The notes under the pieces are model-generated. The model saw only the letters and a program-made list of their open reading frames with translations, made no database searches and was not told the DNA's origin. This document shows, in pieces, positions 33,158-42,528 of a stretch of 64,000 nucleotides of DNA; the stretch's first letter is position 1, and the number at the start of each line of letters is the position of its first letter. The stretch comes from Synechococcus sp. BIOS-E4-1 (lineage in GTDB: Bacteria > Cyanobacteriota > Cyanobacteriia > PCC-6307 > Cyanobiaceae), in NCBI RefSeq assembly GCF_014279995.1, contig NZ_CP047935.1:1571494-1635493 (forward strand), written 5' to 3'. The position numbers and the translations under genes were made by a program.

Positions 33158-35520
33158 TCCTCGCTCACAGCCACCGGCATGGGATCGTCAGCAACAGGGG
33201 TCGTGGCAGGAACCACTTCGAGATCAATCTGATTTCTAAGAACATCAACCTTGAGAACTTTTACCTCGACGGTGTCGCCCAACTGATAGACACGCCTGCT
33301 TCTTCGGCCAACAAGACGATTTTGCCTTGATCGATATTCATACCAGTCATCATTCAATGAACTGACATGAACAAGACCTTCCACCATGGAAGGAGCAATT
33401 TCAACAAAAAATCCGTAGCTCTGAACTCCACTGATCACACCAGTCTGATGCTGATTGAGCATCGGCTCGGCGCTGCGCGCCTTTGCCATTGCAAGAAGAT
33501 CCCTTTTCAGCTCTTCAACCTGGCGACGCCGAACATTCAACCTCTGCACGGTGCGCTCTCGTATCATGTCAATGATTTTCTGCTCTTGAGAAGCCGTAAA
33601 CAAAGGCCAGCTCACTGAGGCTTCAACACCTTTTTCACCCAGTTTGACTTTGTTTTTCTGACGCACAGTTGGGCGATCTTTCCCGTCATTGAGCAGGGAA
33701 CAAAGCACCTGCTGGTTCATCAGATCGGCCTGATGCAGCGTTGGGCAACACCATGGTGCAAAAGGATTGAGATGATGCTTGTCCGATCCATCATCCTCGC
33801 TGTTACCAGCACCTTGATTGGGCGACTGATCTGCAACGGACTCGCCGGATGCCTCTCCAGATTTTGCAGAACTGGATTCCTTTCTGTTCGCTGAAACCCG
33901 ATAAAAACTCTCTGGTAAAGCCTGCTTGAGTTGAAGATTGAGCACATGGCTCGAATCACTGCTCGCCAGAGCCATGGCCAATTCGGAAGGAGAGGGTGCT
34001 CCGTCTTCGTCCAATTCAAGGGGAACGTCCAGGGCGACAGCAGCCTTGGCTACGTCATTGAGAGCAGCGTCATCCGGCGCTGGAGCATCAAGAAGAATCG
34101 CTGGCAAACCCAGTTGGCGACTGTGCTCTTCCCAGACACGATCGGCATTCCTGATGAGCACGGACAGGATTGAATTAGGGCAACTGGGGTTGAGTGGCGT
34201 CGACCAGCTCTGACCATCACCATCGGGCGACACGCTGTTGAGATCTCCCAGATCATCAGCTTGAGCACGCTTCAGATCCAGTTCGATTCGACCCTCTCTT
34301 CGTTCAGCTTCTTGCAACTTTGTTGCACAGAAAATGAGAGTTTCCAGCTGACCAATCTGGTCTTTGATCGACTTCAGAGCGACAGGAACTGCTCTGGACT
34401 TCGGTTTTCGAGATTCCAGAGCATGGAGGGCCCCAGCATTCACTTCAGCAACAGGGCGAATCCGACTCAGACAAAACTCCCAGTTGCGCCACTCACCGTC
34501 GGGACCCATGTCCAAACGCAGTGACACTGCGTCTTGAACCTCCCCGACTGAGAAGCAACAGGCTTTAGCAAGAGCAGGGCTCAGCAATGGCATCCAGTGC
34601 CCACCCAGACAGAGGCTTTCCGATTGATTGAGAAGCCACTGGTCGTAACTATTCCCCGGGCTTAGACGTTCAGCAACAGCGGGGGCATGAATCCAAAGAC
34701 GAGTACCACCGTCGTGAGGGATGACATGCACAGCTGGAAGAGCTGGAGCACCATCAGCAGCCCAGCCGCTGATGATCAGGGCGGGCTCGTCACTCAGGTC
34801 TTCACGTTTCTTGGCTGAGGGTGCCTTGAAACTGGCACGAGGTGGAGCCGGTCGCTGATGAAGATTGGCCTTCGTGAGCATCAGCTCGCGGTCTGCACAG
34901 GAACCGCCATCGAGGGGAAGCGATCGTGCAACGTGTCCACGTGCCGGAAACTGTGCGATCGGATAGCGATCCAGCACCACCTCGGCAACAGCCATGCCGA
35001 TGGGTTTTTCTGCATGGGTGGCGTCCTCTTGAGTCAATTCAATCGATGCCAACAAACGGTCGTCGAGAGGAACGGCGATGACCCGTTCATCCTGTTGCTC
35101 CACCGATGCAAGCAAGCTTGTGGTGGCTCGCTCAAGAATGCATTGCACGCCCCCTTCAGGAGAACGACGCCTGCCTCCCTCACGGGTCAGCCTCACAAGC
35201 ACCCGATCGCCGTTCCAAGCGTGATTGAGCTGGTGATCACGGATATAGATATCGTCTCCACCGTCATCGCGAATCGCGAAACAGAACCCCTTGCTGCTGC
35301 AGCGAAGGCGCGCTTCGACCAGATCGTCAGCGGCACCCTTGCTGATGCCTCCATCGCTGTCGAGAGCAAGGATTCCCAGCCTTGATAGACCTTGAACAGC
35401 GAGACCGAGCGAATGTTTCTCGGCGCGATTGGTGAGCCGGAGGATTTTTTCAAACTTGGCAATCTCCAAGTTGCCCTCATCGGGAACCTGATCGAGCAGG
35501 TCAGCGACCGTGAATTTCAT
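33154..35520 (-). CDS. RNB/RNase R-like protein with degenerate active site
   Basis: This protein of about 788 residues has the outline of the RNase II/R family: an N-terminal winged helix (KFTVADLLDQVPDEGN), cold-shock-like domains, an RNB-like core (TRLWIHAPAVAERLSPG) and a C-terminal S1 domain (TGVISGVQSYGFFVEIAPSM). The catalytic stretch, normally a four-aspartate T-I-D-x5-D-x2-DD pattern, reads IISGWAADGAPALPAV with no such aspartates. It may bind RNA without cutting it. I chose ATG 35520; a longer form to 35613 is Pro-rich. Confidence 0.8.
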   Translation of the reverse strand: MKFTVADLLDQVPDEGNLEIAKFEKILRLTNRAEKHSLGLAVQGLSRLGILALDSDGGISKGAADDLVEARLRCSSKGFCFAIRDDGGDDIYIRDHQLNHAWNGDRVLVRLTREGGRRRSPEGGVQCILERATTSLLASVEQQDERVIAVPLDDRLLASIELTQEDATHAEKPIGMAVAEVVLDRYPIAQFPARGHVARSLPLDGGSCADRELMLTKANLHQRPAPPRASFKAPSAKKREDLSDEPALIISGWAADGAPALPAVHVIPHDGGTRLWIHAPAVAERLSPGNSYDQWLLNQSESLCLGGHWMPLLSPALAKACCFSVGEVQDAVSLRLDMGPDGEWRNWEFCLSRIRPVAEVNAGALHALESRKPKSRAVPVALKSIKDQIGQLETLIFCATKLQEAERREGRIELDLKRAQADDLGDLNSVSPDGDGQSWSTPLNPSCPNSILSVLIRNADRVWEEHSRQLGLPAILLDAPAPDDAALNDVAKAAVALDVPLELDEDGAPSPSELAMALASSDSSHVLNLQLKQALPESFYRVSANRKESSSAKSGEASGESVADQSPNQGAGNSEDDGSDKHHLNPFAPWCCPTLHQADLMNQQVLCSLLNDGKDRPTVRQKNKVKLGEKGVEASVSWPLFTASQEQKIIDMIRERTVQRLNVRRRQVEELKRDLLAMAKARSAEPMLNQHQTGVISGVQSYGFFVEIAPSMVEGLVHVSSLNDDWYEYRSRQNRLVGRRSRRVYQLGDTVEVKVLKVDVLRNQIDLEVVPATTPVADDPMPVAVSEE

Positions 35521-35641
35521 CGGAACGGTTAATGGGAACCGGCCTTCAGGACCGGGAGGGGGCATCTCGGGTGCGCGTGCAGCGAAAGACCGCGCTTTCC
35601 CTTGATTGTTCAATCCTAAGGGCCCCTAGTGCCCCCCAGAT

Positions 35642-35947
35642 TCAGTCGTCGGCGGTCGCTGTTGATTCCGCACCACTGAGAAGTGGCCAGAGCAGTTTCA
35701 GACCAATCGCCAGAAATCCGAGCGATGCCATGAGCTGTAACCAGTCGGCGGGAACAACGCCAGAGAGTGATCCACCTGCTATGGCACCGATCAGACTTGC
35801 CAAGACGAGCGCTGATGATGAGCCGAGGAACACGGCGAAGGGGCGGTTGGACGTACCGCTGATCGCCACTGTGGCGAGTTGGGTCTTATCCCCGAGCTCC
35901 GCCAGGAAAACCGTGGCGAACGTGGAAAGAAGCAGGGTCAGATTCAT
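35642..35947 (-). CDS. Half-size UPF0016/GDT1 cation transporter, copy A
   Basis: This 101-residue protein has three hydrophobic helices with the family signature ELGDKTQLAT at residues 17-26. UPF0016 members move Mn2+ or Ca2+ and usually hold two such halves, as in cyanobacterial Mnx. Here each half is a separate gene; the partner lies 42 bases upstream. They probably form a heterodimer. Confidence 0.88.
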   Translation of the reverse strand: MNLTLLLSTFATVFLAELGDKTQLATVAISGTSNRPFAVFLGSSSALVLASLIGAIAGGSLSGVVPADWLQLMASLGFLAIGLKLLWPLLSGAESTATADD

Positions 35948-35989
35948 GTCAAGACAACGTTCAAAGGCAAATGGATCAAGGGAAGACCT

Positions 35990-36322
35990 CTAAACAGGGT
36001 TGGCAGCGATCAACGACTGCAGTGCCTGGGAACCAAGCCACAACCCAAGTCCCAACATCAACAGTCCGGCCATCTGCTCGAGCCGTTCCGGTTGCATCAC
36101 GGTTGACAGCCAACGTCCCACCAGAACGCCAACCAGGCTGGAGCAGATCAACGCCAGAGCAGCACCACCGAACACAAGCCAGGGCTGACCCGATTGTGCG
36201 GAAAGCAGGAGTGTGGCGAGCTGGGTTTTATCGCCAAGCTCAGCAAGGAAAACCGTTGTGAAGGTTGTCAGGAGGACAGTCGTGAATCCAGGACGTTGTG
36301 TGGTGCCGGAATCAGTCATCAC
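35990..36322 (-). CDS. Half-size UPF0016/GDT1 cation transporter, copy B
   Basis: This 110-residue second half has the same signature ELGDKTQLATLLLS after FTTVFLAE and three helices. It overlaps the upstream YkgJ-like gene by four bases. With copy A it would supply the two signature motifs of a full transporter, likely for manganese export to the thylakoid lumen or out of the cell. Confidence 0.88.
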   Translation of the reverse strand: MMTDSGTTQRPGFTTVLLTTFTTVFLAELGDKTQLATLLLSAQSGQPWLVFGGAALALICSSLVGVLVGRWLSTVMQPERLEQMAGLLMLGLGLWLGSQALQSLIAANPV

Positions 36323-36702
36323 AAAGGTTCCGTTGAGCGGATGAGACGTTCGAACTTACGCAGTTCCCTGCTGCGGCCGCCATGAACTGAACGGATCTGT
36401 TGTCGGCAGCAGGCGACCGTAAATGAGTCCGCGTGATCAGCGGCAATACCGAACAAGTCGCAGAGACTGCTGACGCGGCAGAAATCCGGACGGGTCTCAT
36501 AGATCCGACAACGTCTGGATCCACTGTCGAAATGAATGCACCAGCCATCGTCACCCACCATCGACAGGTATTGCTTCTGCTGAAGAGGATCAAGAGCCTC
36601 CACTGCTTCTGGGCGTTCCTCAGGTGCCAGTCGGCAACAGGCACCGCACTGGTCCATGCAGGACCACTGCTGTTCAGGCCGTGTCATGAGACCTCCTCGC
36701 AA
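36319..36702 (-). CDS. YkgJ-family cysteine cluster protein
   Basis: This protein of about 127 residues is rich in Cys: CMDQCGACCRLAPEERPEAV, then CIHFDSGSRRCRIYETRPDFCR. This is the pattern of the zinc- or iron-chelating YkgJ family. The start may be MTRPEQQ, five codons in. It is co-transcribed with the two UPF0016 genes. Confidence 0.87.
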   Translation of the reverse strand: MRGGLMTRPEQQWSCMDQCGACCRLAPEERPEAVEALDPLQQKQYLSMVGDDGWCIHFDSGSRRCRIYETRPDFCRVSSLCDLFGIAADHADSFTVACCRQQIRSVHGGRSRELRKFERLIRSTEPL

Positions 36703-36822
36703 CCATGTTCAGTGGATTGAGGCTGTGACAAGCCATCACAGAGGTTGAGTTCGAGCTGTACGGGAGGGGTGCCTTCCTCGTAGCCTGCATAAGGCAACAT
36801 GCCCCTTATTTGCTTCCGTTTC

Positions 36823-36930
36823 ATGGGACTCGATTTCCACCTGATCGCCAATTTCGCGGCACTGGCCTTGATTACCTTGGCCGGCCCCGCAGTGATCTTT
36901 ATTCTCTTCTACCGCCGTGGTGCTCTCTGA
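36823..36930 (+). CDS. psb30: Photosystem II protein Psb30 (Ycf12)
   Basis: This 35-residue single-span protein ([20 protein letters not shown], then [15 protein letters not shown]) agrees closely with Psb30/Ycf12, a small subunit at the edge of photosystem II near cytochrome b559. Its last 22 bases overlap the 3' end of the convergent ClC gene. An in-frame ATG upstream at 36799 would add eight residues and is less likely. Confidence 0.93.
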   Translation: MGLDFHLIANFAALALITLAGPAVIFILFYRRGAL

Positions 36931-38297
36931 AGTTTGCTGAGTCCGTGATACACCGGATCTCTGCAGACCAGGCGTCCGGTGTAGGCAGCCAGCACTGAAG
37001 CGAGAACCACACCAGCAAACAGCTGTTGATCTCCGGCCAGTCTCCAGGCGAATACGATTGAAACAAGGGGTAGTTGGGTGGCTCCAGACAGCCCTGCAGC
37101 AAGACCCAAACCGATGCCGACCTGTGAGCTGATTCCTGCCACTGCACAGATCGTGTAGCCGAGAACGGCACCGAAGGTCAGAGAAGGATCAATCAAGCCG
37201 CCAGGCACTCCAGGGCTTAACGCGAGCATCGGTCCAATCACCCTGACCAGTGTGATCCAGATACTGGTGAGCCCACTGATGTAAACCTGATCATTACCCA
37301 TGGCATTGGGCATGCCCTGTTCGATGAGCTGCCGCACGAGCGCTTCGCCATCTGAGGTGGAGGTTCCCCAGCTCAACAGTGCAAGAACGGTCAATCCCCC
37401 ACCAAGATAAAGACCTGTCCGCAGAGGTTTTCTTTTGATCACAGGGGCAAGACGTCCGGTCAGCCAGACCAGGCCCTTGTTGAAGAATCCACCAACGAGT
37501 CCGCAGACGATTCCGATCGGAAAAGCAAGCATCAGTTGCTCCACTTCCGGTAGGGCGACGTTGAGAACGCCGAGTCCAAACATTGGTTCTCCTCCGATGT
37601 TGGAGAACCCTGCGGCGGCCACGCTGATCACCAACGCTGGCCAGATCGTCACGATCGAATAATCAGCGGTGAGTTCTTCGAGCATGAACACGGCTCCCAG
37701 CAGAGGCGTGTTGAAACCACCGGCAAGACCCGCCCCCCCACCGATCGCCACAATCTGCCGTTCACTCAGAGAAGGCAGCCAGTTGCGGAAGCGTCGGTGG
37801 CAGGCCCTCGAAACTGCAGCACCGAATTGAACAACCGGACCCTCCCTTCCAAGCGGAAACATGGCGATGGTGGCTATGGACCAAAGAACCCCGCGCTGCA
37901 CTGTTCCTGGTGCTGCCATCGCTTTCGGCAGTTGGGAAGGGTCCTCTAATCCATTCATGGTGGATGGAATGCCTGAGCCTGCACCGGCTTGCCAGGGACC
38001 ACGCTGAAGCAGCAGCAGAATCGGCATCACCACGAGGGGCAAGAAGGCAATAACCACCCCCCTCCAGCTCCAACTTTCATCGGCGGAGGTCGGCATCAAG
38101 GCATACAGATGATCCTGAACACCATCAACAAGATTCAGAGGCAGACATGCCAGTCCGATCAACACTCCGACCAGAACGAGACCGATGAAATGCCGCACAA
38201 CGCCTTTGAGCCGGCTCTGTGACGGCAGTGTTCCCGGAATCAGGACTGGTTCGTGACGACTATCCGGACTCATGGGCGTAAACCGAGGCCGATACAA
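36909..38297 (-). CDS. ClC-family chloride channel/transporter
   Basis: This protein of about 455-462 residues has many membrane helices and the ClC selectivity motifs [22 protein letters not shown] and [21 protein letters not shown]. The gating Glu in GREGP is present. The first motif has Ser where GSGIPE is common. MSPDSRHEP eight codons in may be the true start. It overlaps the recJ 3' end by a few bases. Confidence 0.93.
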   Translation of the reverse strand: MYRPRFTPMSPDSRHEPVLIPGTLPSQSRLKGVVRHFIGLVLVGVLIGLACLPLNLVDGVQDHLYALMPTSADESWSWRGVVIAFLPLVVMPILLLLQRGPWQAGAGSGIPSTMNGLEDPSQLPKAMAAPGTVQRGVLWSIATIAMFPLGREGPVVQFGAAVSRACHRRFRNWLPSLSERQIVAIGGGAGLAGGFNTPLLGAVFMLEELTADYSIVTIWPALVISVAAAGFSNIGGEPMFGLGVLNVALPEVEQLMLAFPIGIVCGLVGGFFNKGLVWLTGRLAPVIKRKPLRTGLYLGGGLTVLALLSWGTSTSDGEALVRQLIEQGMPNAMGNDQVYISGLTSIWITLVRVIGPMLALSPGVPGGLIDPSLTFGAVLGYTICAVAGISSQVGIGLGLAAGLSGATQLPLVSIVFAWRLAGDQQLFAGVVLASVLAAYTGRLVCRDPVYHGLSKLQRAPRR

Positions 38298-40189
38298 GCC
38301 TCCTGAAGTAAAGCTGCAACGTAAGGGTGTGAGGCGCGACTGTCGTCGCTTTCCAGCACACCCTCGCGATTGACCCGGCTCACCAGTGACTTGCCCTCTG
38401 GATTGATCAACTCAAGGCTTGTGCTGTCGATGCGCTGGACGCGGTAACTGCCGCGCGAACGACGCAGTTCCATCACTTCCAGATGGGGACGAAGAGCCTG
38501 AATCTCCAGCTGAAAACGGGTCTCACCACGCCAGTGATTCTGAGTGACGGTGTACATCGCATCGATGATCTGACTGAGCACAGCCGTTTCAGGCCAGCGC
38601 CAGACAATCGCCTCACGCTCCACTCCGTTCTGTTCAAGTTTCAGCCGTAAGTGACCTCCGCGCAGGGACTGTTGGTCAGTGATTCGGCAACCGCGTGACC
38701 AGAAAAGAGGTTTTGGATGACCAGCCCCGAAAGGTTCCAGCCTTTGCAGGGCTTGCCAGAAAGAATGATCAATTTGATCGAGCTCCAACAACGCTTCGGG
38801 TTCCACCAGCAGATCCTCACCTCTGCCCTGCAACCATTGCGTCGCTAGAGCGTTGAGGGCCTGATGAAGTGCAGTGACAGCAGTGACCTGAACGGTGAAT
38901 CCACCTGCGGCTGGATGGCCTCCATGCCGTTCGAGAAGATCACTGCATTGCTGCAACGCACGATCGACAGCAAAACCGTCGGGTGCACGCACCGAAGCGC
39001 GCATGCTTCCTTCGCCGTCACTGGCAAGAAGCGCTGCGGGTCTTTGATATCGCTCAACTAGACGTGCGGCAACGATGCCAATCACCCCGTGATGCCAATG
39101 CCCCTGCGCAAGCAACAGAAAGGGAGGTAAAGGTGATGGATCACTTTCAAGCAATGCAACAGCCTCCGCTTCGATCGCATCACAGAGCTCGCGTCGCTGA
39201 CGATTGAGTGCGTCGCACTGACGGCCGAGCTCGAAGGCGCGATTGGGATCATCAGCTGTGAGCAGGTCAACCACCAGGGATGGTTCACCGATGCGGCCAA
39301 CCGCATTGATTCTCGGTGCCAGCTGGAAACCGATGTCGTCAGCACGCAAAGGACGATCTCCAAGCCCGGCCAGTTGCTGCAGAGCCTGAACTCCGGGGCA
39401 GCTGCTTCGATGTAGATGACTCAGCCCTTCCCGCAGCAGGGTTCGATTAGCTCCGGTGAGTGGTGCCATATCGGCCACCGTTCCAATGCAGAACAGATCC
39501 CTTGCTGTGGTGATCGCATCAGGTTTCTTCAACTCCTGCGCCAAAGCTCTGGCCAACACATAGGCCAGTCCCACCCCTGCCAGACCCCCATAAGGAGAGT
39601 CCTTCGGAGTGGTTGCAGGATGAATCAGAGCCAGTGCTGTCGGACGATTGGCAGGAAGGGTGTGGTGATCAGTGAGGATCACTTCGACGCCCAGTTCTGA
39701 AGCCTTCTGCAGAGCTTCATGAGCAGCAACACCGTTGTCGACCGTCACCAGCAAACGGACGCCCTCTGCATGAAGCTGCTCAACCATGCCGCTGTTCAGA
39801 CCATATCCATCGGCCATTCGGCTTGGAATCGCCGCTTGTGGAGTGGCGCCCATGGCCTCAAAAGCACGCATCAAGAGAGCAGTGCTGGTCATGCCATCGG
39901 CGTCGTAATCGCCACAGATGGCCACTGCCTCGTTGTTGAGGCATGCCGTTTTAAGCCGTTTGAGTGCCGGGCACAGCTCAGGGAAATGATCATCTGCTGC
40001 GGGCAACGGTTGATCGCTGAGAAGCAACATCACCTGCTCAGGACTCTGGAGTCCTCGTCTGAAGAGGACTGCTTTCAGAGCCAATGGAAGATTCACTGAG
40101 GGCAGTGGGTCCCCCTCGATCGGTTGTGGGAGTCGCCACTGCTGATCCCGGGCGCCCGCCACCATGCCGAAGGAAATAATTGGCTGCAT
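38270..40189 (-). CDS. recJ: Single-stranded-DNA exonuclease RecJ
   Basis: This DHH-family 5'-3' exonuclease is used in recombination and repair. Motifs are AICGDYDADGMTSTALLM, TVDNGVAAHEAL, ILTDHHTLP, GHWHHGVIGIVAARLVERY and the DHHA1 block RHGGHPAAGGFTV. The start at MQPIISFG (40189) leaves 60 bases to the divergent phosphatase; MVAGARDQQ (40165) is an alternative. Confidence 0.95.
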   Translation of the reverse strand: MQPIISFGMVAGARDQQWRLPQPIEGDPLPSVNLPLALKAVLFRRGLQSPEQVMLLLSDQPLPAADDHFPELCPALKRLKTACLNNEAVAICGDYDADGMTSTALLMRAFEAMGATPQAAIPSRMADGYGLNSGMVEQLHAEGVRLLVTVDNGVAAHEALQKASELGVEVILTDHHTLPANRPTALALIHPATTPKDSPYGGLAGVGLAYVLARALAQELKKPDAITTARDLFCIGTVADMAPLTGANRTLLREGLSHLHRSSCPGVQALQQLAGLGDRPLRADDIGFQLAPRINAVGRIGEPSLVVDLLTADDPNRAFELGRQCDALNRQRRELCDAIEAEAVALLESDPSPLPPFLLLAQGHWHHGVIGIVAARLVERYQRPAALLASDGEGSMRASVRAPDGFAVDRALQQCSDLLERHGGHPAAGGFTVQVTAVTALHQALNALATQWLQGRGEDLLVEPEALLELDQIDHSFWQALQRLEPFGAGHPKPLFWSRGCRITDQQSLRGGHLRLKLEQNGVEREAIVWRWPETAVLSQIIDAMYTVTQNHWRGETRFQLEIQALRPHLEVMELRRSRGSYRVQRIDSTSLELINPEGKSLVSRVNREGVLESDDSRASHPYVAALLQEACIGLGLRP

Positions 40190-40249
40190 TGTGGGTCTTC
40201 GTCGCCTCAAAAGCGATCGGTCAAGCTGGTGCACGATCGGATCACCGAC

Positions 40250-41008
40250 ATGACCCGTTTGCAGGCTGTTTTCTGGGATGTGGATGGAACACTTGCTGAC
40301 ACCGAGCTGAATGGCCATCGCCAGGCGTTCAATCAGGCTTTTGCAGACTGTGGCCTCAGCTGGAACTGGAATGAGCAGCTCTATTCCGAATTGCTGAGCA
40401 TTCCTGGAGGACGACAGCGGATGCAGTCCTACGCGCAGCGATTGGGAGACACGCTTGATGCTGAATTACTGGAACGATTACGTCGATCAAAACAACAGCA
40501 CTATCTCAAGGTCGTTTCTTCCGGAGCCATCACTCTGCGACCAGGTGTCAGTCGACTTCTGCATGAACTCAACCGAGCCGATGTACAGCAGTGGATTGTG
40601 ACCAGCAGTGGAGAAGCATCGGTTCTTGCATTACTCGAGTCTTTTTCAGGTGAGCTCACCGGAATGTTTGAGGGAACGGTCACTGCCGATGACGTGGACA
40701 GGCACAAACCGCATCCTGACCCATATCAACTGGCGCTTGATCTCAGTGGATCAGATCGTGCCTCTGTTGTGGTTTTTGAGGATTCAACCCCTGGACTGCA
40801 GTCAGCCCGTGCAGCCGGTCTGTGCTGTGTCCTGACCCCATCCCCATGGGACAGAGAGCTTGAAAACAGCCAGCAGCATGCTTCAGCCGTGATCGATCAG
40901 CTCGGAGAGGATGAGCAAAAGGCAAGAATCTTCAGTGGACCCCCTTGTGCAGAAGGTCTGATCACGCTGGAGTATCTGGAGTTGCTGCTTTCGGCCACCT
41001 CGCGATGA
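40250..41008 (+). CDS. HAD-family phosphatase, CbbY-like
   Basis: This protein of about 252 residues has HAD motif I FWDVDGTLADTE, motif II WIVTSSGEAS, the Lys in DVDRHKPHPDPY and motif IV VVFEDSTPGLQSARAAG. It resembles CbbY, which removes the inhibitor xylulose bisphosphate produced by Rubisco. I chose MTRLQAVFWDVDG as start; an upstream ATG (40124) would overlap recJ. The stop overlaps ycf20 by four bases. Confidence 0.9.
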   Translation: MTRLQAVFWDVDGTLADTELNGHRQAFNQAFADCGLSWNWNEQLYSELLSIPGGRQRMQSYAQRLGDTLDAELLERLRRSKQQHYLKVVSSGAITLRPGVSRLLHELNRADVQQWIVTSSGEASVLALLESFSGELTGMFEGTVTADDVDRHKPHPDPYQLALDLSGSDRASVVVFEDSTPGLQSARAAGLCCVLTPSPWDRELENSQQHASAVIDQLGEDEQKARIFSGPPCAEGLITLEYLELLLSATSR

Positions 41009-41343
41009 CCCTTCAGGCCACTCGCTACGAGCAGTTGCAGCGGCGCACCGGCAGGCTATTGAACCAGACCCTGATTGGCCCGTGGAGACGGCGCAGTGTC
41101 GGGGTTCTCGCTTTGCTGTTCGGCTTCATCATCGGCAGCAACGTGACGATGATCTGGTTTCAGAGGTCCGGTCAGAACCGTCCTGTAGCGGTGCTGGCGA
41201 TGGTGCTCATCATTGAACTGATCGTGCGCCTGCGCAGCAAAGTGCGTCCCGGACCGTGGCCACTCCCCTGGCTAGCCCTCGACAATTTGCGCATCGGCAC
41301 GGTCTATGCCGTTGTGCTTGAGGCTTACAAACTTGGATCCTGA
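41005..41343 (+). CDS. Ycf20-like membrane protein (DUF565)
   Basis: This 112-residue protein has two membrane helices (VGVLALLFGFIIGSNVTMIWF and PVAVLAMVLIIELIVRL), matching DUF565/Ycf20, a family linked to photoprotection in plants. The ATG overlaps the upstream stop (ATGA). Confidence 0.8.
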   Translation: MTLQATRYEQLQRRTGRLLNQTLIGPWRRRSVGVLALLFGFIIGSNVTMIWFQRSGQNRPVAVLAMVLIIELIVRLRSKVRPGPWPLPWLALDNLRIGTVYAVVLEAYKLGS

Positions 41344-41359
41344 TCGCCAAAGCGATTCC

Positions 41360-42319
41360 ATGCCCCAGCGGGTCCCTGACGGTCTGCTGCCTTTGCTTGC
41401 AAACCTCGATTGGTTCAATGTTGAGGACTGGTGGGATCGATGGGAGCGCGTCGGCGGCCTCAACCTGGCCAGAGATCAATGGTCGGTGCCAGTTGTTGAT
41501 GGCTGGGTTGCCTTCGTTGGTCTTCCATTGCTGAGCCGAGTTGAGTCGGCTGTGAATTGTGGAGAGCGTGTGATCCTTGGTGTCAGCGCCCTGCCTGGTT
41601 GCGGCAAGTCAACCCTGTGCAGCTGGGTTAAATCAGCGTCTCAACAACTGGGTTGGCCGGTGGAACATCTTTCACTTGATGATTTCTACTGGCCCGCGGA
41701 GCTGCTGGACAAAAGGATGCAAGGCAATCCCTGGTCTGTGCCGAGAGCTCTTCCGGGCAGTCACGACATTGATGGTCTGCTGCAATCGCTTGATGAGTGG
41801 AAAACAAACGGGCAGATCACCGCTCCACGCTTTGACAAATCACTTCGCAATGGCCGGGGAGATCGATACGGAAGCAGCAGTTCACGACCACAAGTGGTGC
41901 TGATGGAAGGTTGGTTTCTGGGGGTCTCCCCGCTCCCCTCGATTGAAACCGAAATCCTTGAAGCATTATCAGAACAGGAGCTTTCTTGGCGGTCCAGAGC
42001 CGTTTCCTTACTCGCTGACTATCAGGAGATCTGGGCGTTCCTTGATGACCTCTGGCATTTGCGAGCTGTTCGTAGCGACCTGTCCTCTCGCTGGAAGCAG
42101 CAGCAACTGGTCACTCTGGAGCAGCAAAGCGGTGTGGGCTACCGCACGAGCGACCTATCAGACTTCAACCGCATGGTGCTTGCCGTATTGCCACCGAGTT
42201 GGTTACGCAACCTTCGCCTGAGCAGTGCTGTGATGGATCTCACGGAATCACGCGACGTGCGTGAGATCCATGTGCTGAACACTCAGCTTTCAGCCTCGTC
42301 CTCTTCAGCAACGGGATAG
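41360..42319 (+). CDS. Glycerate 3-kinase-like P-loop kinase
   Basis: This protein of about 319 residues has Walker [35 protein letters not shown] and [13 protein letters not shown], matching D-glycerate 3-kinase, the last step of photorespiration. I chose [10 protein letters not shown]; an earlier ATG at 41306 overlaps ycf20. Its last 37 bases overlap the 3' end of the convergent rpmF. Confidence 0.87.
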   Translation: MPQRVPDGLLPLLANLDWFNVEDWWDRWERVGGLNLARDQWSVPVVDGWVAFVGLPLLSRVESAVNCGERVILGVSALPGCGKSTLCSWVKSASQQLGWPVEHLSLDDFYWPAELLDKRMQGNPWSVPRALPGSHDIDGLLQSLDEWKTNGQITAPRFDKSLRNGRGDRYGSSSSRPQVVLMEGWFLGVSPLPSIETEILEALSEQELSWRSRAVSLLADYQEIWAFLDDLWHLRAVRSDLSSRWKQQQLVTLEQQSGVGYRTSDLSDFNRMVLAVLPPSWLRNLRLSSAVMDLTESRDVREIHVLNTQLSASSSSATG

Positions 42320-42459
42320 ACGAAGCCCTGAGCACGGCCACTCAGCACAGACTTGCCAATGGAGAGAGCACGCTGAGCCGCAGTGGCAGCCTTGGCCTTC
42401 CAGACAGCATGACGCTGGTTGCGCTTGCTTTTTGAGGTTTTCTTCTTCGGGACGGCCAT
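42283..42459 (-). CDS. rpmF: 50S ribosomal protein L32
   Basis: This 58-residue basic protein ([37 protein letters not shown]) is L32 of the large ribosomal subunit. The four-cysteine zinc form is absent, as in other cyanobacterial L32. The gene is too short for usual ORF cut-offs and runs against glycerate kinase with a 37-base overlap. Confidence 0.95.
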   Translation of the reverse strand: MAVPKKKTSKSKRNQRHAVWKAKAATAAQRALSIGKSVLSGRAQGFVYPVAEEDEAES

Positions 42460-42528
42460 CGCGGGCGGTTCACTGCCAAACAGCCATGATCCACTTCGAA
42501 GAGGCCACTCGTCAAATCGCTAGTCTTT

